Source: CAIWHR01 sp963717695 (lineage in GTDB: Bacteria > Pseudomonadota > Gammaproteobacteria > Burkholderiales > Casimicrobiaceae). Taken from it: 64,000 nt of DNA. The stretch is taken from the NCBI GenBank assembly GCA_963717695.1, contig CAVQWR010000007.1, forward strand, positions 248,001 to 312,000, read 5' to 3'. Shown in pieces: positions 1 through 8,691 of the stretch (positions within the stretch are counted from its first letter, which is position 1; every line of letters starts with the position of its first letter). Below the pieces are notes generated by a model. The model saw only the letters and a program-made list of their open reading frames with translations. It searched no databases and was not told where the DNA came from. Both the position numbers and the translations under genes were made by a program.

Positions 1-954
1 CCGCGGTGCCGACCGCTTCGCCGGCGCTCATGATGCTGCGCAGGTTGACGTCGAAGCGCTCGCGCGGGCGCGGGCACGCCTTCATCATCATCTTGAGCGC
101 CGTCGGGAACAGGAACGAGTTGCGGATGCCGTATTTCTCGATCAGCGCGAACGCGCGCTCGGGGTCGAAGCGGCCGCGATAGCCGACGATCGGCTGGCCG
201 AAATAGAGCGCGGGCAGCAGCGCGTCCATGAGGCCGCCGGTCCACGCCCAGTCGGCGGGCGACCAGAAGAGATCGCCTTCGCGCGGATAGCCGTCGTGCG
301 AATGCGTGAACCCCGGAAGGTTGCCGATGAGGCAGCGGTGCGGCATCAGCGCGCCTTTCGGCGGGCCCGTGGTGCCGCTCGTGTAGACAAGGATTGCGGG
401 ATCGCGCGGCTGCCGTCGCGACGGGCGTGAAACGCGACGCGGCGCGCTCCTGCAGCGTGGCGAATGGCGTGACGCCGGTTTCGCGCGCGCCGGCGACGCC
501 GATCACGGCGATGAGGTCCGGGCATTCGCCGCGCACCGCGACGACGTTCGGCAGCGACTGCGGGTCGGCGAACGCCACCCTGGCGCGCGAATTCTGCAGC
601 CGGAAAGCGAGCGCCTCCGGGCCGAACAGGAACGACAGCGGCACCGCGACCGCGCCCGAGGCGGTACACGGCGATGTGCGCGACGACGGTCTCCATGCGC
701 TGCGGCAGGATCAGCGCGACGCGGTCGCCGCGGCAGACGCCCAGTGCCGTCAGCGCATTCGCGAGGCGATTCGCGCGTTGCTCCAGATCCCAGAACGTGT
801 ACGCGGCGCATTCGCCCGACTCGTCCTCCCAGTAGAGCGCGAAGCGGGCGCGGTCGGACGCCCAGCGTCCGCAGCACGCCGCGCCGATGTTGAACGCGGC
901 CGGCACGTCCCAGCGGTATGCGGCGTGGAGCGCGGCGTATTGGTCCGACGCCAT
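1..954 (-). CDS. Acyl-CoA/acetyl-CoA synthetase (AMP-forming), partial, frameshifted
   Basis: This ANL-superfamily enzyme would activate a carboxylic acid to its acyl-CoA through an acyl-adenylate. The start is at 954, and the window edge cuts off the C-terminal half. The N-terminal part contains FALYWEDESGE and GDRVALILPQRMET. After two frame changes the nucleotide-binding loop YTSGTTGPPKGALMP is read near 340-390, followed by WSPADWAWTGG and GYRGRFDPERAF, as in acetyl- and medium-chain acyl-CoA synthetases. The first frame change is an extra G at 655-657 (GGC read as GGGC on the coding strand); the second lies near 400-412. It begins 12 bases after the PilZ gene stop, so the two are probably co-transcribed. 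The substrate cannot be told from this part. Confidence 0.82.
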
Positions 955-966
955 CGGGGCGCGGCG

Positions 967-2671
967 TCAGGCAGCGGGCTTGCGCGCGGGCGCGGCAACC
1001 GCGGCGATTTCGATCGGCTCGACCGCGGTCCAGACCCAGTCCGGCTGCTGCTCGAGCAGGCGACCGAGCTTCAATACGGTGGCCGACTCGAAGGTGTCGA
1101 TCCGGAATCGCTTCGACGGCTGATACTCGACGGCGGGGATGATGAGCGAGCGCACCGCGGGATCGGTCTCGCGCTTCCTCAGCGTAAGCAGCAGCGCATG
1201 CACGATCCGGCCATTGGTCGTCGTCGGCACGCCGTCGACCGAGTATTCCTCGTTCATCGCCTTTTTCTGCTCGATCAACGCGACGCTGACGAGCGAATTC
1301 GCGATCACCTGCAGACCGATCTCGGCGCGCTCGGTCGTGAGGCGGCGCATGCGGCGCACGATGCCGAGCGACCACGTTCCCTGGCCGTGCGGACGGATCG
1401 CCGTCAGCGTGCCGAGGGTGACGGTGCCGGCGGCGCTCATCGGCGCCAGCAGCCGGAACCCGGTCTGGCTCACGTCCTTCACTTCCCACGGTCCGCCCGG
1501 TGCGGCGAATTGCGCGAGCCGCAGCGTGGCCTGCTCGCGCCGGCGGTTCTTCTCGTCGCGCGCGCGGCCGAACACGGCGAGCTCCATCGTGCCGCCGAAG
1601 CTCTTCGCGATGTCGAACGCCGGGATCGGGCGTGCGTTCCTCCTCGCGCAGGTAACCCGACACCTTGGCGAGGCCGACGATCGCGTCGACGCTGCCCTCG
1701 GCGGAGCTCCGCTCGCCGCGGCGCGCGAACGGCCGGAATTCCGGGTCGACCTGCGATGCGAGCTTCGTGAGGAGATTGAGCTGCTCGCTGCGCCGCGCAG
1801 TCTTTGCCGACAGCGGCTGTCCCTTGATCTTCTGCTCGATCACGACGACGTTCTGCAGCAGCAGCGAGTGCAGGCCGCTGGTGTCGAGAAACAGCACGCG
1901 GCCCTCGAGCGGGGCCGGCATGCGGCGCCGCAGACCGGACCGGCTGCCGAGGTCGACATAGAACGCGTTGACCGACGGCGGCTCCAGCGACAGCCGCAGC
2001 GGCTGGCACCACTCGTCCAGCTGGCGAGCACACCCACTCCAGCTGCCGCGCGGAAAGGTTGCCCGAGTTGAGGAGCTGCAGCACCAGCACCACAAGGTAT
2101 TCGTGCTCGATCGTCGTCGTGCCGCCGTCCGGATGCACCGCCAGCGGCTGGCGCTCGATCTGCTTCGAGCACGCGAGCGTGAAGAGCGTGTGGACCTCCG
2201 CCCATTTCGCGGGAATCCACTGCTCGTAGCGAAAGTGGCGGATGCGCGCGTCGTGCCCGAGGTGCATGATCTGGCGCGCAATCAGCTCCGGCAGCATCGA
2301 CTGCCAGCGGTTGCTTTGCCCGTGCGGCATTGACCTCGCGCGGCGAACGCGCCGTAGCACAGCAGGAAGCCCTGCGTGAGGTCGAACAGCGACTGCCAGA
2401 TCTGGGTCTCGATGCGCGACGAGCGCGCCGCATGCTCGATGTATTGCGTCGTCAGCGTGCGCCGGAGCTCCGTCGTGTGCGCGTCGACGTGAAAGACGGC
2501 CTCGAGGCCCTGCGGCGTCCGGCTCGCGGCGCGCTCGCAGAGCTTGCCGAGCTCCGTCAGCACGTCGCGCTGGATCGCGAGCGGATCGGTGACCGGAAGG
2601 GACGCAAGCCAACGCTCGGCGGTCCTTGCGTCGGCCAGAGGGTCCCTGAAATTTTTTCCGAATCCGAACAT
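967..2671 (-). CDS. PilZ-domain protein, frameshifted
   Basis: The protein is about 567 residues, pieced together from four frames. It starts at MFGFGKNFRDP and changes frame near 2332, 2040 and 1623. The last change is an extra C in a CCC run. The N-terminal two thirds is helical, with no catalytic motif I recognise. The C-terminal part carries a basic NRRRE stretch followed about 20 residues later by DVSQTG. This is the R-x3-R ... D/N-x-S-x-x-G signature of PilZ domains, so cyclic di-GMP binding is the likely role. The output is unknown. YajQ, another proposed c-di-GMP binder, is encoded at 55.6 kb. Family identity beyond PilZ is uncertain, and the frameshifts are probably sequencing errors. 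Confidence 0.7.
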
Positions 2672-3061
2672 GAGGCTTGTGCCTTTGGATCGATTCGGGC
2701 GGCGTTCCGCAAGAACCGGACCCAGGTCGAGAGCCGCGCCGGGCCGCGGCGCCGCTGGTCCCCGGCGACGGCCCGGGGGCGAGGTTCGCGGGGAAAAAAA
2801 ACAGCCGGGAACCCCGACTGCCGCACCACGCCTCACTGCCCACATGATGGCGTAATCGATTGGACGCAGCAATAGGCGGGATCGCGCTGGCATGCATCCT
2901 GCGTAATACGCTCCGTGGTGCACAGTGCGGCGGGTCGGCTGCAGCGGGTGTCAGAGCACAAACCGTTGTCCGCCAGTGAATTGCGACCCCCCGGAAGTAC
3001 TATACTTGTGCAGCACAGATTGCTCGGTTGAAGTGACGCAAAACGATAGGGACCGACGACG
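2672..3061. promoter_or_regulatory. Divergent intergenic region with a -10-like box at 3001-3006
   Basis: This 390-base stretch separates the PilZ gene (minus) from the MerR-like gene (plus). No convincing gene lies in it. A TATACT hexamer at 3001-3006, 55 bases before the regulator start, is the best -10 candidate for the plus strand. The nearest TTGCGA (2981-2986) is only 14 bases away, so the -35 is unclear. An eight-A run sits near 2793-2801. Confidence 0.35.
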
Positions 3062-4084
3062 ATGGGCATCCTGATCAAGGCGCCGGCGCGCCGCAACGAA
3101 ATCGCTCCGGCGGCCCCCCAGCCGCAGGAAAGCATTGCCGAGCCGCGCGGTGCCGCGCACATTCGCGAGGTGGTCCGCATCACCGGGCTCCGGCGCGAGC
3201 AGCTCTACATGTGGCAGCGCCGCTACGGCTTCCCCGCGCCGCTGCGCGATGCCTTCGGCGATCGCGTGTACCCTCCGGACCAGGTTGCACGCCTCAAGCT
3301 CATCAAGCAGCTCCTTTCCGAAGGCTGGCGGGCCGGCGCCGTCGTGCCGCTCGCGGAATCGGCGCTGCAATCGATGCTGGGCCTCGCCGTTGCTGACCCA
3401 CTGCCGCTGCCTGGCGAGATCGGGACGGCAGTGAAGCTCTTGCGCGAGCACCGTGTCGGAGAACTGCAGAACCATCTCTCCAAGCTGCTCGTCGGACAGG
3501 GATTGCGCCGCTTCCTCGAGGCAACGCTCATCCCGCTGAACGAGGCGGTGCACGAGCACGTCGTGCGTGGCGAGATGCAGAATTTCCAGGAATTGCGGTT
3601 CGCGGACCTCGCGCAGCGGCTGCTGCGCGACGTGACGCGATTGGTGCGCCCGACACGCGACGCGTCGCAGATCCTGCTGGCCACGCCGCCGAACGACCCG
3701 AACCAGCTGGGGCTCGCGATCCTCGAGCTTCTGATGTTCACCGAGGGCATCAACTGCCTTTCGCTGGGAGCCGGCGTGCCGGCCCAGGAAATCGCCGGCG
3801 CCGCCGAGGCCTACAAGGTTGCGCTCGTCGTGCTGCTGTTCGACCGCGGCATCTCGGGCAAGATCGCGGGCCAGGAAATCCGCTCGCTGCGTACCGAATT
3901 GCCGGCGCGACTGCCGCTCGTCGTCAGTGGCCGCGCCGTCAACCTGCTCGCGAAGCCGATTGCCGACGTGCGCACGGCGGCGGACTTCAGCTCGGTGATG
4001 GCGACGCTGCGCGAAATCGGCGTGCTGGCGTCCTCGCCGGTGGCGATGCTGGGATTGAAAACCGAAGGCCAGGTGCGCGCGTAG
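3062..4084 (+). CDS. MerR-family regulator with a degenerate CarH/LitR-like B12-binding domain
   Basis: This 340-residue transcription factor has an N-terminal MerR winged helix at about residues 32-90, including the typical MWQRRYGFPAPLRD and VARLKLIKQLLSEGW. The C-terminal half aligns with the four-helix and Rossmann cobalamin domain of CarH/LitR photoreceptors. The positions that hold adenosylcobalamin are changed. In the W-x9-EH motif, W is V167 and H is L178; in D-x-H-x-x-G, the ligand histidine is N214. The scaffold residues E177, D212 and G217 remain. Light or B12 sensing as in CarH is therefore unlikely. It may bind another ligand or act as a constitutive DNA-binding protein. Its target is unknown; the divergent PilZ operon and the small downstream membrane gene are candidates. 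Confidence 0.85.
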   Translation: MGILIKAPARRNEIAPAAPQPQESIAEPRGAAHIREVVRITGLRREQLYMWQRRYGFPAPLRDAFGDRVYPPDQVARLKLIKQLLSEGWRAGAVVPLAESALQSMLGLAVADPLPLPGEIGTAVKLLREHRVGELQNHLSKLLVGQGLRRFLEATLIPLNEAVHEHVVRGEMQNFQELRFADLAQRLLRDVTRLVRPTRDASQILLATPPNDPNQLGLAILELLMFTEGINCLSLGAGVPAQEIAGAAEAYKVALVVLLFDRGISGKIAGQEIRSLRTELPARLPLVVSGRAVNLLAKPIADVRTAADFSSVMATLREIGVLASSPVAMLGLKTEGQVRA

Positions 4085-4106
4085 ACGGGCCGGGCCGCGC
4101 CGCGCG

Positions 4107-4112
4107 TAAAAT
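4107..4112 (+). promoter_or_regulatory. -10-like box TAAAAT, possibly giving a leaderless transcript
   Basis: TAAAAT ends six bases before the GTG at 4119, so a start site at the usual distance would fall on or next to the initiation codon. No ribosome-binding site is visible. No good -35 was found. Confidence 0.3.
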
Positions 4113-4118
4113 GGCGCG

Positions 4119-4292
4119 GTGAACTTCGCTCGCTCCCCGGCGCATCTCCTTGCCGCGGCACAGCGCGGGATTCCGCGCGCCGTCTGGCACATGATCGGAG
4201 TGATCCTCGCGGCGCTCCTCGCCTACGCGATCTGGCGCGGCTACCAGAACCCCGATTTCCTGCTCGAGTACGGCGCGTACATGCTCTGCTGA
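4119..4292 (+). CDS. Small single-pass membrane protein (57 residues)
   Basis: A GTG-started frame of 58 codons encodes a short polar N-terminus, one hydrophobic helix (roughly residues 24-38, MIGVILAALLAYAIW) and a conserved-looking tail RGYQNPDFLLEYGAYMLC. Tails of this kind occur in small uncharacterised betaproteobacterial membrane proteins, so I think the gene is real. It begins 34 bases after the MerR-like gene and is convergent with hslR. The alternative start ATG (residue 25) would remove the cytoplasmic segment. Function unknown. Confidence 0.55.
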   Translation: MNFARSPAHLLAAAQRGIPRAVWHMIGVILAALLAYAIWRGYQNPDFLLEYGAYMLC

Positions 4293-4358
4293 TGGGTGTC
4301 GCGCCGTTGTCTTCGCCCCGCGGACTGCCGCGCGGCCCCTGCTGAGAGCGCCGGACGA

Positions 4359-4799
4359 TCAAGGCTCGTTGAGAAAGTCCTCGAGCCGGCGCCGGTCGCG
4401 CTTGGTCGGTCGACCCGGGAAACGCGGCTCGGTGGCGGCAGCGGCGCGCCGCCGCGCCTCCTCCTCTTCGCGCGCCGCGATGCTGGCGGCGGATTCGCGA
4501 TAAAGCTGTGCCGCGATGGCCGCGGAGCCGCGCCGGTCGGACAGCCCGAGCACCGCGACGTCGAGCACGATGCCGTGCTTGCGCACGGACACGTTGTCGC
4601 CCGCGCGCACGGCGTGCGCCGGCTTCACGGGACTGCCGTTGAGACGTGCCTGGCCCGTCTCGGCGGCGCGTGCCGCAAGGCTTCTCGTCTTGTAGAAGCG
4701 GGCGGCCCAGAGCCACTTGTCGAACCGGACGGTCGCGCTGTCGCCCGCGTGTTCGGCGGCGACCGGAATCGCGGAATCGGCGCGGCGGAGCTTGGCCAA
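4359..4799 (-). CDS. hslR: Heat-shock protein 15 (HslR), S4-domain RNA-binding protein
   Basis: Hsp15 binds stalled 50S subunits carrying nascent-chain tRNA and helps recycle them after heat shock. The S4 RNA-binding fold is clear: VRFDKWLWAARFYKTRSLA, then GQARLNGSPVKPAHAVRAGD. A basic tail ends in RPTKRDRRRLEDFLNEP, as in the family. No ATG precedes the domain; I chose a TTG at 4799 (LAKLRR), which gives 146 residues, but the start is uncertain. It follows the PaiB-like gene by 17 bases. In enterobacteria hslR sits directly beside hslO; here the PaiB-like gene is inserted between them. Confidence 0.85.
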   Translation of the reverse strand: MAKLRRADSAIPVAAEHAGDSATVRFDKWLWAARFYKTRSLAARAAETGQARLNGSPVKPAHAVRAGDNVSVRKHGIVLDVAVLGLSDRRGSAAIAAQLYRESAASIAAREEEEARRRAAAATEPRFPGRPTKRDRRRLEDFLNEP

Positions 4800-4816
4800 G
4801 TCGACGGGAGCGAGGC

Positions 4817-5461
4817 TCAGCTCTTGTCCTGAGAAGGCGCCGCATAGGCGCGCATCCACGCGGCGGTCGCCTCCGCGTCGGGATGCCCTTCGCCGTCGAG
4901 CGCCGCGATGACACGCGCGCGGTCGTCGGCGGAGCGGTTCTGCGAAAGCTTGAACTTGGCGTCGATCCGCTTGATGCGCATCCGGAAGCCGATGATCGCG
5001 CCCAGCATCGCGTCGAGCCGCGGCGGCGCGAGGCCGAGCTGCCATGGCGCGGCGCGGGTCGACTCGAAGCGGTGGATCAGCATGTCGAGGATCGCCTGCG
5101 TGCCGGCGCGGTCGGAGCACAGCGTGATCGGCCCATGCGCATGGACGATGGCGTAATTCCACGTCGGCACGCCGGCGGCCGGATCGGCGTACCAGGACGG
5201 CGAGACATAGGCGTGCGGACCGTGGAAGATCGCGATCGACTCCCCGGCCATCGCCACGTTGGCGTGCGGATTGGCGCGTGCGAAATGCCCGATCAGCGTG
5301 CCGTGCGGCTCGCAGTCGGCGAGCCACATCAGCGGAAGATGGGTGATCGCCGGCTCGGGCTGTGCGGGCGTGATGAGCGTGGCGAATGCACTGTCGTGCA
5401 TCAGCCGGGCGATCGCGGCGCGATTCCGCGCGGCGAAATGCGGGGGAACGAAGACGGCCAT
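4817..5461 (-). CDS. PaiB-like FMN-binding protein
   Basis: A 214-residue member of the PaiB/FMN-binding negative regulator family, starting MAVFVPPHFAARNR. Typical features are LITPAQPEPAITHLPLMW, the flavin-fold core GHFARANPHAN, HGPHAYVSPSWYAD and a C-terminal FKLSQNRSADDRARV. In Bacillus, PaiB represses sporulation and protease genes; in proteobacteria these are usually taken as flavin-binding split-barrel proteins of unknown role. It sits between hslO (14 bases upstream) and hslR (17 bases downstream), so a link to stress or protein quality control is suggested by context only. Confidence 0.85.
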   Translation of the reverse strand: MAVFVPPHFAARNRAAIARLMHDSAFATLITPAQPEPAITHLPLMWLADCEPHGTLIGHFARANPHANVAMAGESIAIFHGPHAYVSPSWYADPAAGVPTWNYAIVHAHGPITLCSDRAGTQAILDMLIHRFESTRAAPWQLGLAPPRLDAMLGAIIGFRMRIKRIDAKFKLSQNRSADDRARVIAALDGEGHPDAEATAAWMRAYAAPSQDKS

Positions 5462-5475
5462 CGGCGTGGCGGGGC

Positions 5476-6381
5476 TCAGTGGCGCACGCCGTGCGGCGCG
5501 GCGGGCGTGTCGAAGAGCGCTCGCGCATCCTCGGCGTCGAACGTGTAGCTGCGGTTGCAGAATTCGCAGGTGACGCCGACCTGTCCCTGCTCGTCGAGGA
5601 TGCTCTCGACTTCGACCCGGCCCAGCATCCGCAGCGCATTCGCGACGCGCTCCTGCGAGCAGCTGCACGCGAAGCGCGCGGCCCGCGCCTTGAAGAGCCG
5701 CAGGTCGTCATCCGGAAAGCGGCGCTGCAACAGCGCCTCGGCGCCGCCGGTGTCGAAGAGGTCGGACGGCGAAGTCGACCGCGCGACTGCCGCCGCGCGC
5801 GCCCAGGTCGCATCGTCGTGGGGGCCGGCGCCGGGAAGCCGCTGCAGCAGGAGGCCGCGCGCGTGCTCGCCCGAGGCCGCGATCGCGAGGGCGCTGTCGA
5901 TCTGCTCGGATTTCGTGAGGTAGTGCTCGATCAGCAGCGCAATCGACGTCGCCTCCAGCGCGACGATGCCCTGGTAGATGGGCGTTCCGTCCTTCGGATC
6001 GAGCGAGATCGCGAGACGGCTGTGCGCTGGCCCGCCGGCGAGCTCGGCCAGCGACGCATCGCGCGGCAGCGCCTCGGCGGCTGCATTCCATTGCGCGGTC
6101 GCGCGCAGCGTGAGATCGGCCGTGCATTCGACGACCAGCAGGCGGACCGGTCCGTCACCCTGCAGCTGGACCACGAGCGCGCCCTTGAACTTGAGCGTGG
6201 ACGCGAGCAGCGCCGTGGCGGCGAGCAGCTCCGCGAGCACGCGCTTCAGCGCCGGCGGATACGGGTGGCAACGCAGGATGTCGCGGCAGGCGTCGTCGAG
6301 GCTGACGAGCGCCCCGCGCACCGCGGAGTGCTCGAACACGAACCGCGCGAGCGCGTCGACGAAGACGGGTCCGGAGATCAC
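5476..6381 (-). CDS. hslO: Hsp33 redox-regulated chaperone
   Basis: A 301-residue Hsp33. Under oxidative stress it loses zinc, forms disulfides and holds unfolding proteins. The N-terminal fold starts at FVFEHSAVRGALVSLDDA. The C-terminal redox switch has CSCS near residues 243-246 and CEFC near residues 276-279, giving the CxC ... CxxC zinc-thiolate arrangement. The start ATG is the natural one. It follows the BPH protease gene by 16 bases, so protease, chaperone, PaiB-like protein and Hsp15 are read as one run. Confidence 0.95.
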   Translation of the reverse strand: MISGPVFVDALARFVFEHSAVRGALVSLDDACRDILRCHPYPPALKRVLAELLAATALLASTLKFKGALVVQLQGDGPVRLLVVECTADLTLRATAQWNAAAEALPRDASLAELAGGPAHSRLAISLDPKDGTPIYQGIVALEATSIALLIEHYLTKSEQIDSALAIAASGEHARGLLLQRLPGAGPHDDATWARAAAVARSTSPSDLFDTGGAEALLQRRFPDDDLRLFKARAARFACSCSQERVANALRMLGRVEVESILDEQGQVGVTCEFCNRSYTFDAEDARALFDTPAAPHGVRH

Positions 6382-6397
6382 GGTCCGGCGGGCGCCG

Positions 6398-6967
6398 TCA
6401 GGGCTTGCAGGCCACGCTGTAGAGCGTCATCGGCAGGCCCGAGTTGCGGTCGAAGGCGGCGCCGGCGTCGATGCCGGCCCGGGCGATCGCCTCGGCGCTG
6501 CGAAGCTTCGGATAGAGCGCATACATCGCACCGATCGCGAATTCCCGGCCTGAGCCGACGGCCCAGAAGCGGGTGTACTCGAACACCTCGCGCATCGAGT
6601 AGACACCGAAGATGCCCTGGGCATTGGCGACCAGCGCCGTCACCTGCGTCGACTCGTACGGATCGTCCTCCTCCTCCTTCGGGTTGAGGAAGTGCTGCTC
6701 CTTGAGGATCGGGTGCAGCTTGCGGAACGTCTCGAAGATCGCCGCCTTCCCCGAGAAATCGAGGTCGGCGTGCTTGGCGAGGAGGCTCTCGAACACGAGC
6801 TGGTGCGCGGCGCTGCCGCAGAGCCCGATGTAGTTGCCGCGGTAGTGCAGGATCTTTTCGGGCGTCCGGTCGTACTGGGCGGTGAGCCGGGTGTCGCCGA
6901 AGGTCGTCAGCGAATCCGCCGCGATCGTGATTTCATCGTTCTTGCGGACCGCGACGATTGTGGTCAT
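6398..6967 (-). CDS. Betaproteobacterial proteasome homologue (BPH), Ntn-hydrolase peptidase
   Basis: A 189-residue HslV/20S-type subunit. Removing the initiator Met exposes Thr1 (TTIVAVRKNDE). Asp17 lies in TIAADS, and a lysine in PEKIL (four residues later than HslV Lys33) is the likely third catalytic residue. GLCGSAAHQLV matches the HslV oxyanion and substrate region. The sequence is closer to the self-compartmentalising BPH proteins described in betaproteobacteria than to HslV, and no hslU ATPase is nearby. Known BPH rings hydrolyse small peptides without a dedicated ATPase. Its position beside Hsp33 and Hsp15 suggests a proteostasis role. The upstream gluQ frame runs into this gene without a stop. 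Confidence 0.85.
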   Translation of the reverse strand: MTTIVAVRKNDEITIAADSLTTFGDTRLTAQYDRTPEKILHYRGNYIGLCGSAAHQLVFESLLAKHADLDFSGKAAIFETFRKLHPILKEQHFLNPKEEEDDPYESTQVTALVANAQGIFGVYSMREVFEYTRFWAVGSGREFAIGAMYALYPKLRSAEAIARAGIDAGAAFDRNSGLPMTLYSVACKP

Positions 6968-7031
6968 GGAGAAGCCCGTATGGGCGTTGTGGTCTGGAGG
7001 CCGCGGCCGAAGGGCCCCGGGAAGACCGCAA

Positions 7032-7037
7032 ATTATA
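7032..7037 (-). promoter_or_regulatory. -10 box TATAAT upstream of the BPH protease gene
   Basis: On the minus strand a perfect TATAAT lies 65 bases before the BPH start, next to a run of Gs. No clear -35 was found. It would give the protease and the heat-shock genes their own promoter inside the proS-hslR run. Confidence 0.4.
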
Positions 7038-8002
7038 CTGCCCCGCCGCCCCCCATCCCGAAAACGCACGGCGCCGCGAGCTGCATGACCGGCGGGTAGC
7101 CGCGCCGGGGCGAACGATGCGAGGGCATGCTCCCAGAACTCGGCAATCGAGGCGGGCTGCGCGCTGCCGCCGTCGAGCGCTTGTCCGAGAAATCGCCATG
7201 CCGCGAGCAGGGCTGGCAGAGGATCATCCGGCAACCGCGCCGCCCGCGTCTCCTTCGACAGCTTGGCGCCGTCGTGGCCGATCGCCACCGGATGATGCAG
7301 ATACGCGGGTGTCGGCAGACCGAGCGTGCGCTGCAGCAGGATCTGGCGCGGTGTCGAGGTGATGAGATCCGCGCCGCGCACGACGTGGGTGACGCCCTGG
7401 TCCGCGTCGTCGACCACGACGGCGAGCTGGTACGCGAAGAGCCCGTCCGCGCGCTTCACGACGAAGTCGCCGACGTCATGCGCGAGATCCTGCGACTGCG
7501 CGCCCTGCAGGCGGTCGCGCCAGGCAATCGTCGCGGCCGCATCGGCGGGGACGCGCATGCGCCATGCCCGGGCCGCTCGGTCGCGCCGGTCCTCGGGTAT
7601 CCCGTTGCGGCATGTCCCCGGGTAGACGTGCTCGCCACCGGCGCCGACCGGCGCCAGCGCGTTCTCGCGGCGCGTGCACGCACATTCGTAGACGGCGCCG
7701 GCGGCGCGCAACTGCTCGAAGGCGCTGGCGTAGAGCGCCGTACGCGCCGATTGATGGACGACGGGCCCGTCCCAACGGAATCCGTAGCGCTCGAGCGTTG
7801 CGAGAATCGCGTCGGCGGCGCCCGGCCGCGTGCGTGTGGTGTCGACGTCCTCGATGCGAACCAGCCAGCGACCGCCGCGCGCGCGCGCGTCGCAGCAGCT
7901 TGCCACCGCCGCGATGAGCGAGCCGAAGTGCAGGGGACCGGTGGGCGACGGGGCGAAGCGCCCGCACGGGCGGGGGGTGCCGTCCGGCCCGCGCGAACTC
8001 AC
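7033..8002 (-). CDS. gluQ: Glutamyl-Q tRNA(Asp) synthetase
   Basis: GluQRS attaches glutamate to the queuosine base of tRNA(Asp). It looks like a GluRS catalytic core without an anticodon domain. Visible motifs are the HIGH-like GRFAPSPTGPLHFGSL, IEDVDTTRTRPGAAD, the zinc-region CAC ... YPGTC and the KMSKS-like GAKLSKETRA. The GTG start at 8002 overlaps the TGA of the transglycosylase gene. The 3' end is doubtful: as written, the frame has no stop and continues into BPH. One extra base near the end would put the stop at 7033, giving about 322 residues, slightly longer than usual (about 290-300). Confidence 0.85.
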
Positions 8003-8673
8003 CGCGTGGGGACGGTCGCCGACACGGCGCGCAGTCGCCCCGCCGGGGCGGGCGCGTACTGCCAGTTGCGGTTCATCACGGCGAGCACGCCGTTCGGATA
8101 CTCGGGCCGGCCGAGGCTGCCGTTGTAGCGCCCGAGCGCGCGATAGAGGTCGCCGTTTTCGGTGTCGAGGTAGTAGCGCAGGATCACGCAGCCGTACCGA
8201 AGGTTGGTGCGCAGGTGGAAGAGGTTGTGGTTGGCGCCGCTGCCGATGAGGCCGGTCCAGAACGGCATCACCTGCATGAAGCCGCGCGCACCGGCGGGCG
8301 AGATCGCGTACTTGCGGAAATTGCTCTCGTACTGGATCACGCCCAGCACCAGCTGCGGGTCGAGGCCCGCGCGCGTGGCTTCGTAATGCACCGTGGCGAG
8401 GAAATCCTCGCGCGAGCGGACGTCGCCGAGCTTGTCGCCGAGACGCGGCGACATCGCCTCGATCCACGGCCGGAGCTCCATCTGGTTGATGTAGTCGACC
8501 GGCGCGGGACGATCCGAGATCGCCTGCGACATCAGCGTGGCGACCGAGGGCGCGAGGCGCTCCTCGACCTGGGCGCCGGCGTGGGCGGTGAGCGGCGCGA
8601 GCGCGACCAGGGCGGCCGCCATTGCCGCGGACGCCGCGCTTCGCCATGCCGAATGTCGCTGTTTCGCTCTCAT
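7999..8673 (-). CDS. Soluble lytic transglycosylase-like (SLT) protein
   Basis: A 224-residue exported muramidase-like protein. A signal peptide (basic MRAKQRHSAW, then an alanine-rich core ending near AHA) precedes the SLT domain. Catalytic Glu is in VIQYESNFRKYAIS, followed by GARGFMQVMPFW and RTNLRYGCVILRYYL, the standard family-1 pattern. It should cleave peptidoglycan in the periplasm to give anhydromuropeptides. It starts 18 bases after proS, and its stop overlaps the gluQ start, so the three are probably translated from one message. Confidence 0.92.
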   Translation of the reverse strand: MRAKQRHSAWRSAASAAMAAALVALAPLTAHAGAQVEERLAPSVATLMSQAISDRPAPVDYINQMELRPWIEAMSPRLGDKLGDVRSREDFLATVHYEATRAGLDPQLVLGVIQYESNFRKYAISPAGARGFMQVMPFWTGLIGSGANHNLFHLRTNLRYGCVILRYYLDTENGDLYRALGRYNGSLGRPEYPNGVLAVMNRNWQYAPAPAGRLRAVSATVPTR

Positions 8674-8691
8674 TCCAGTCCTTGCCGCCCC

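Noticed and set aside
6398..6967. HslV with an HslU partner
   Set aside because: No hslU lies nearby and the sequence differs from HslV by an insertion before the catalytic Lys; BPH fits better.
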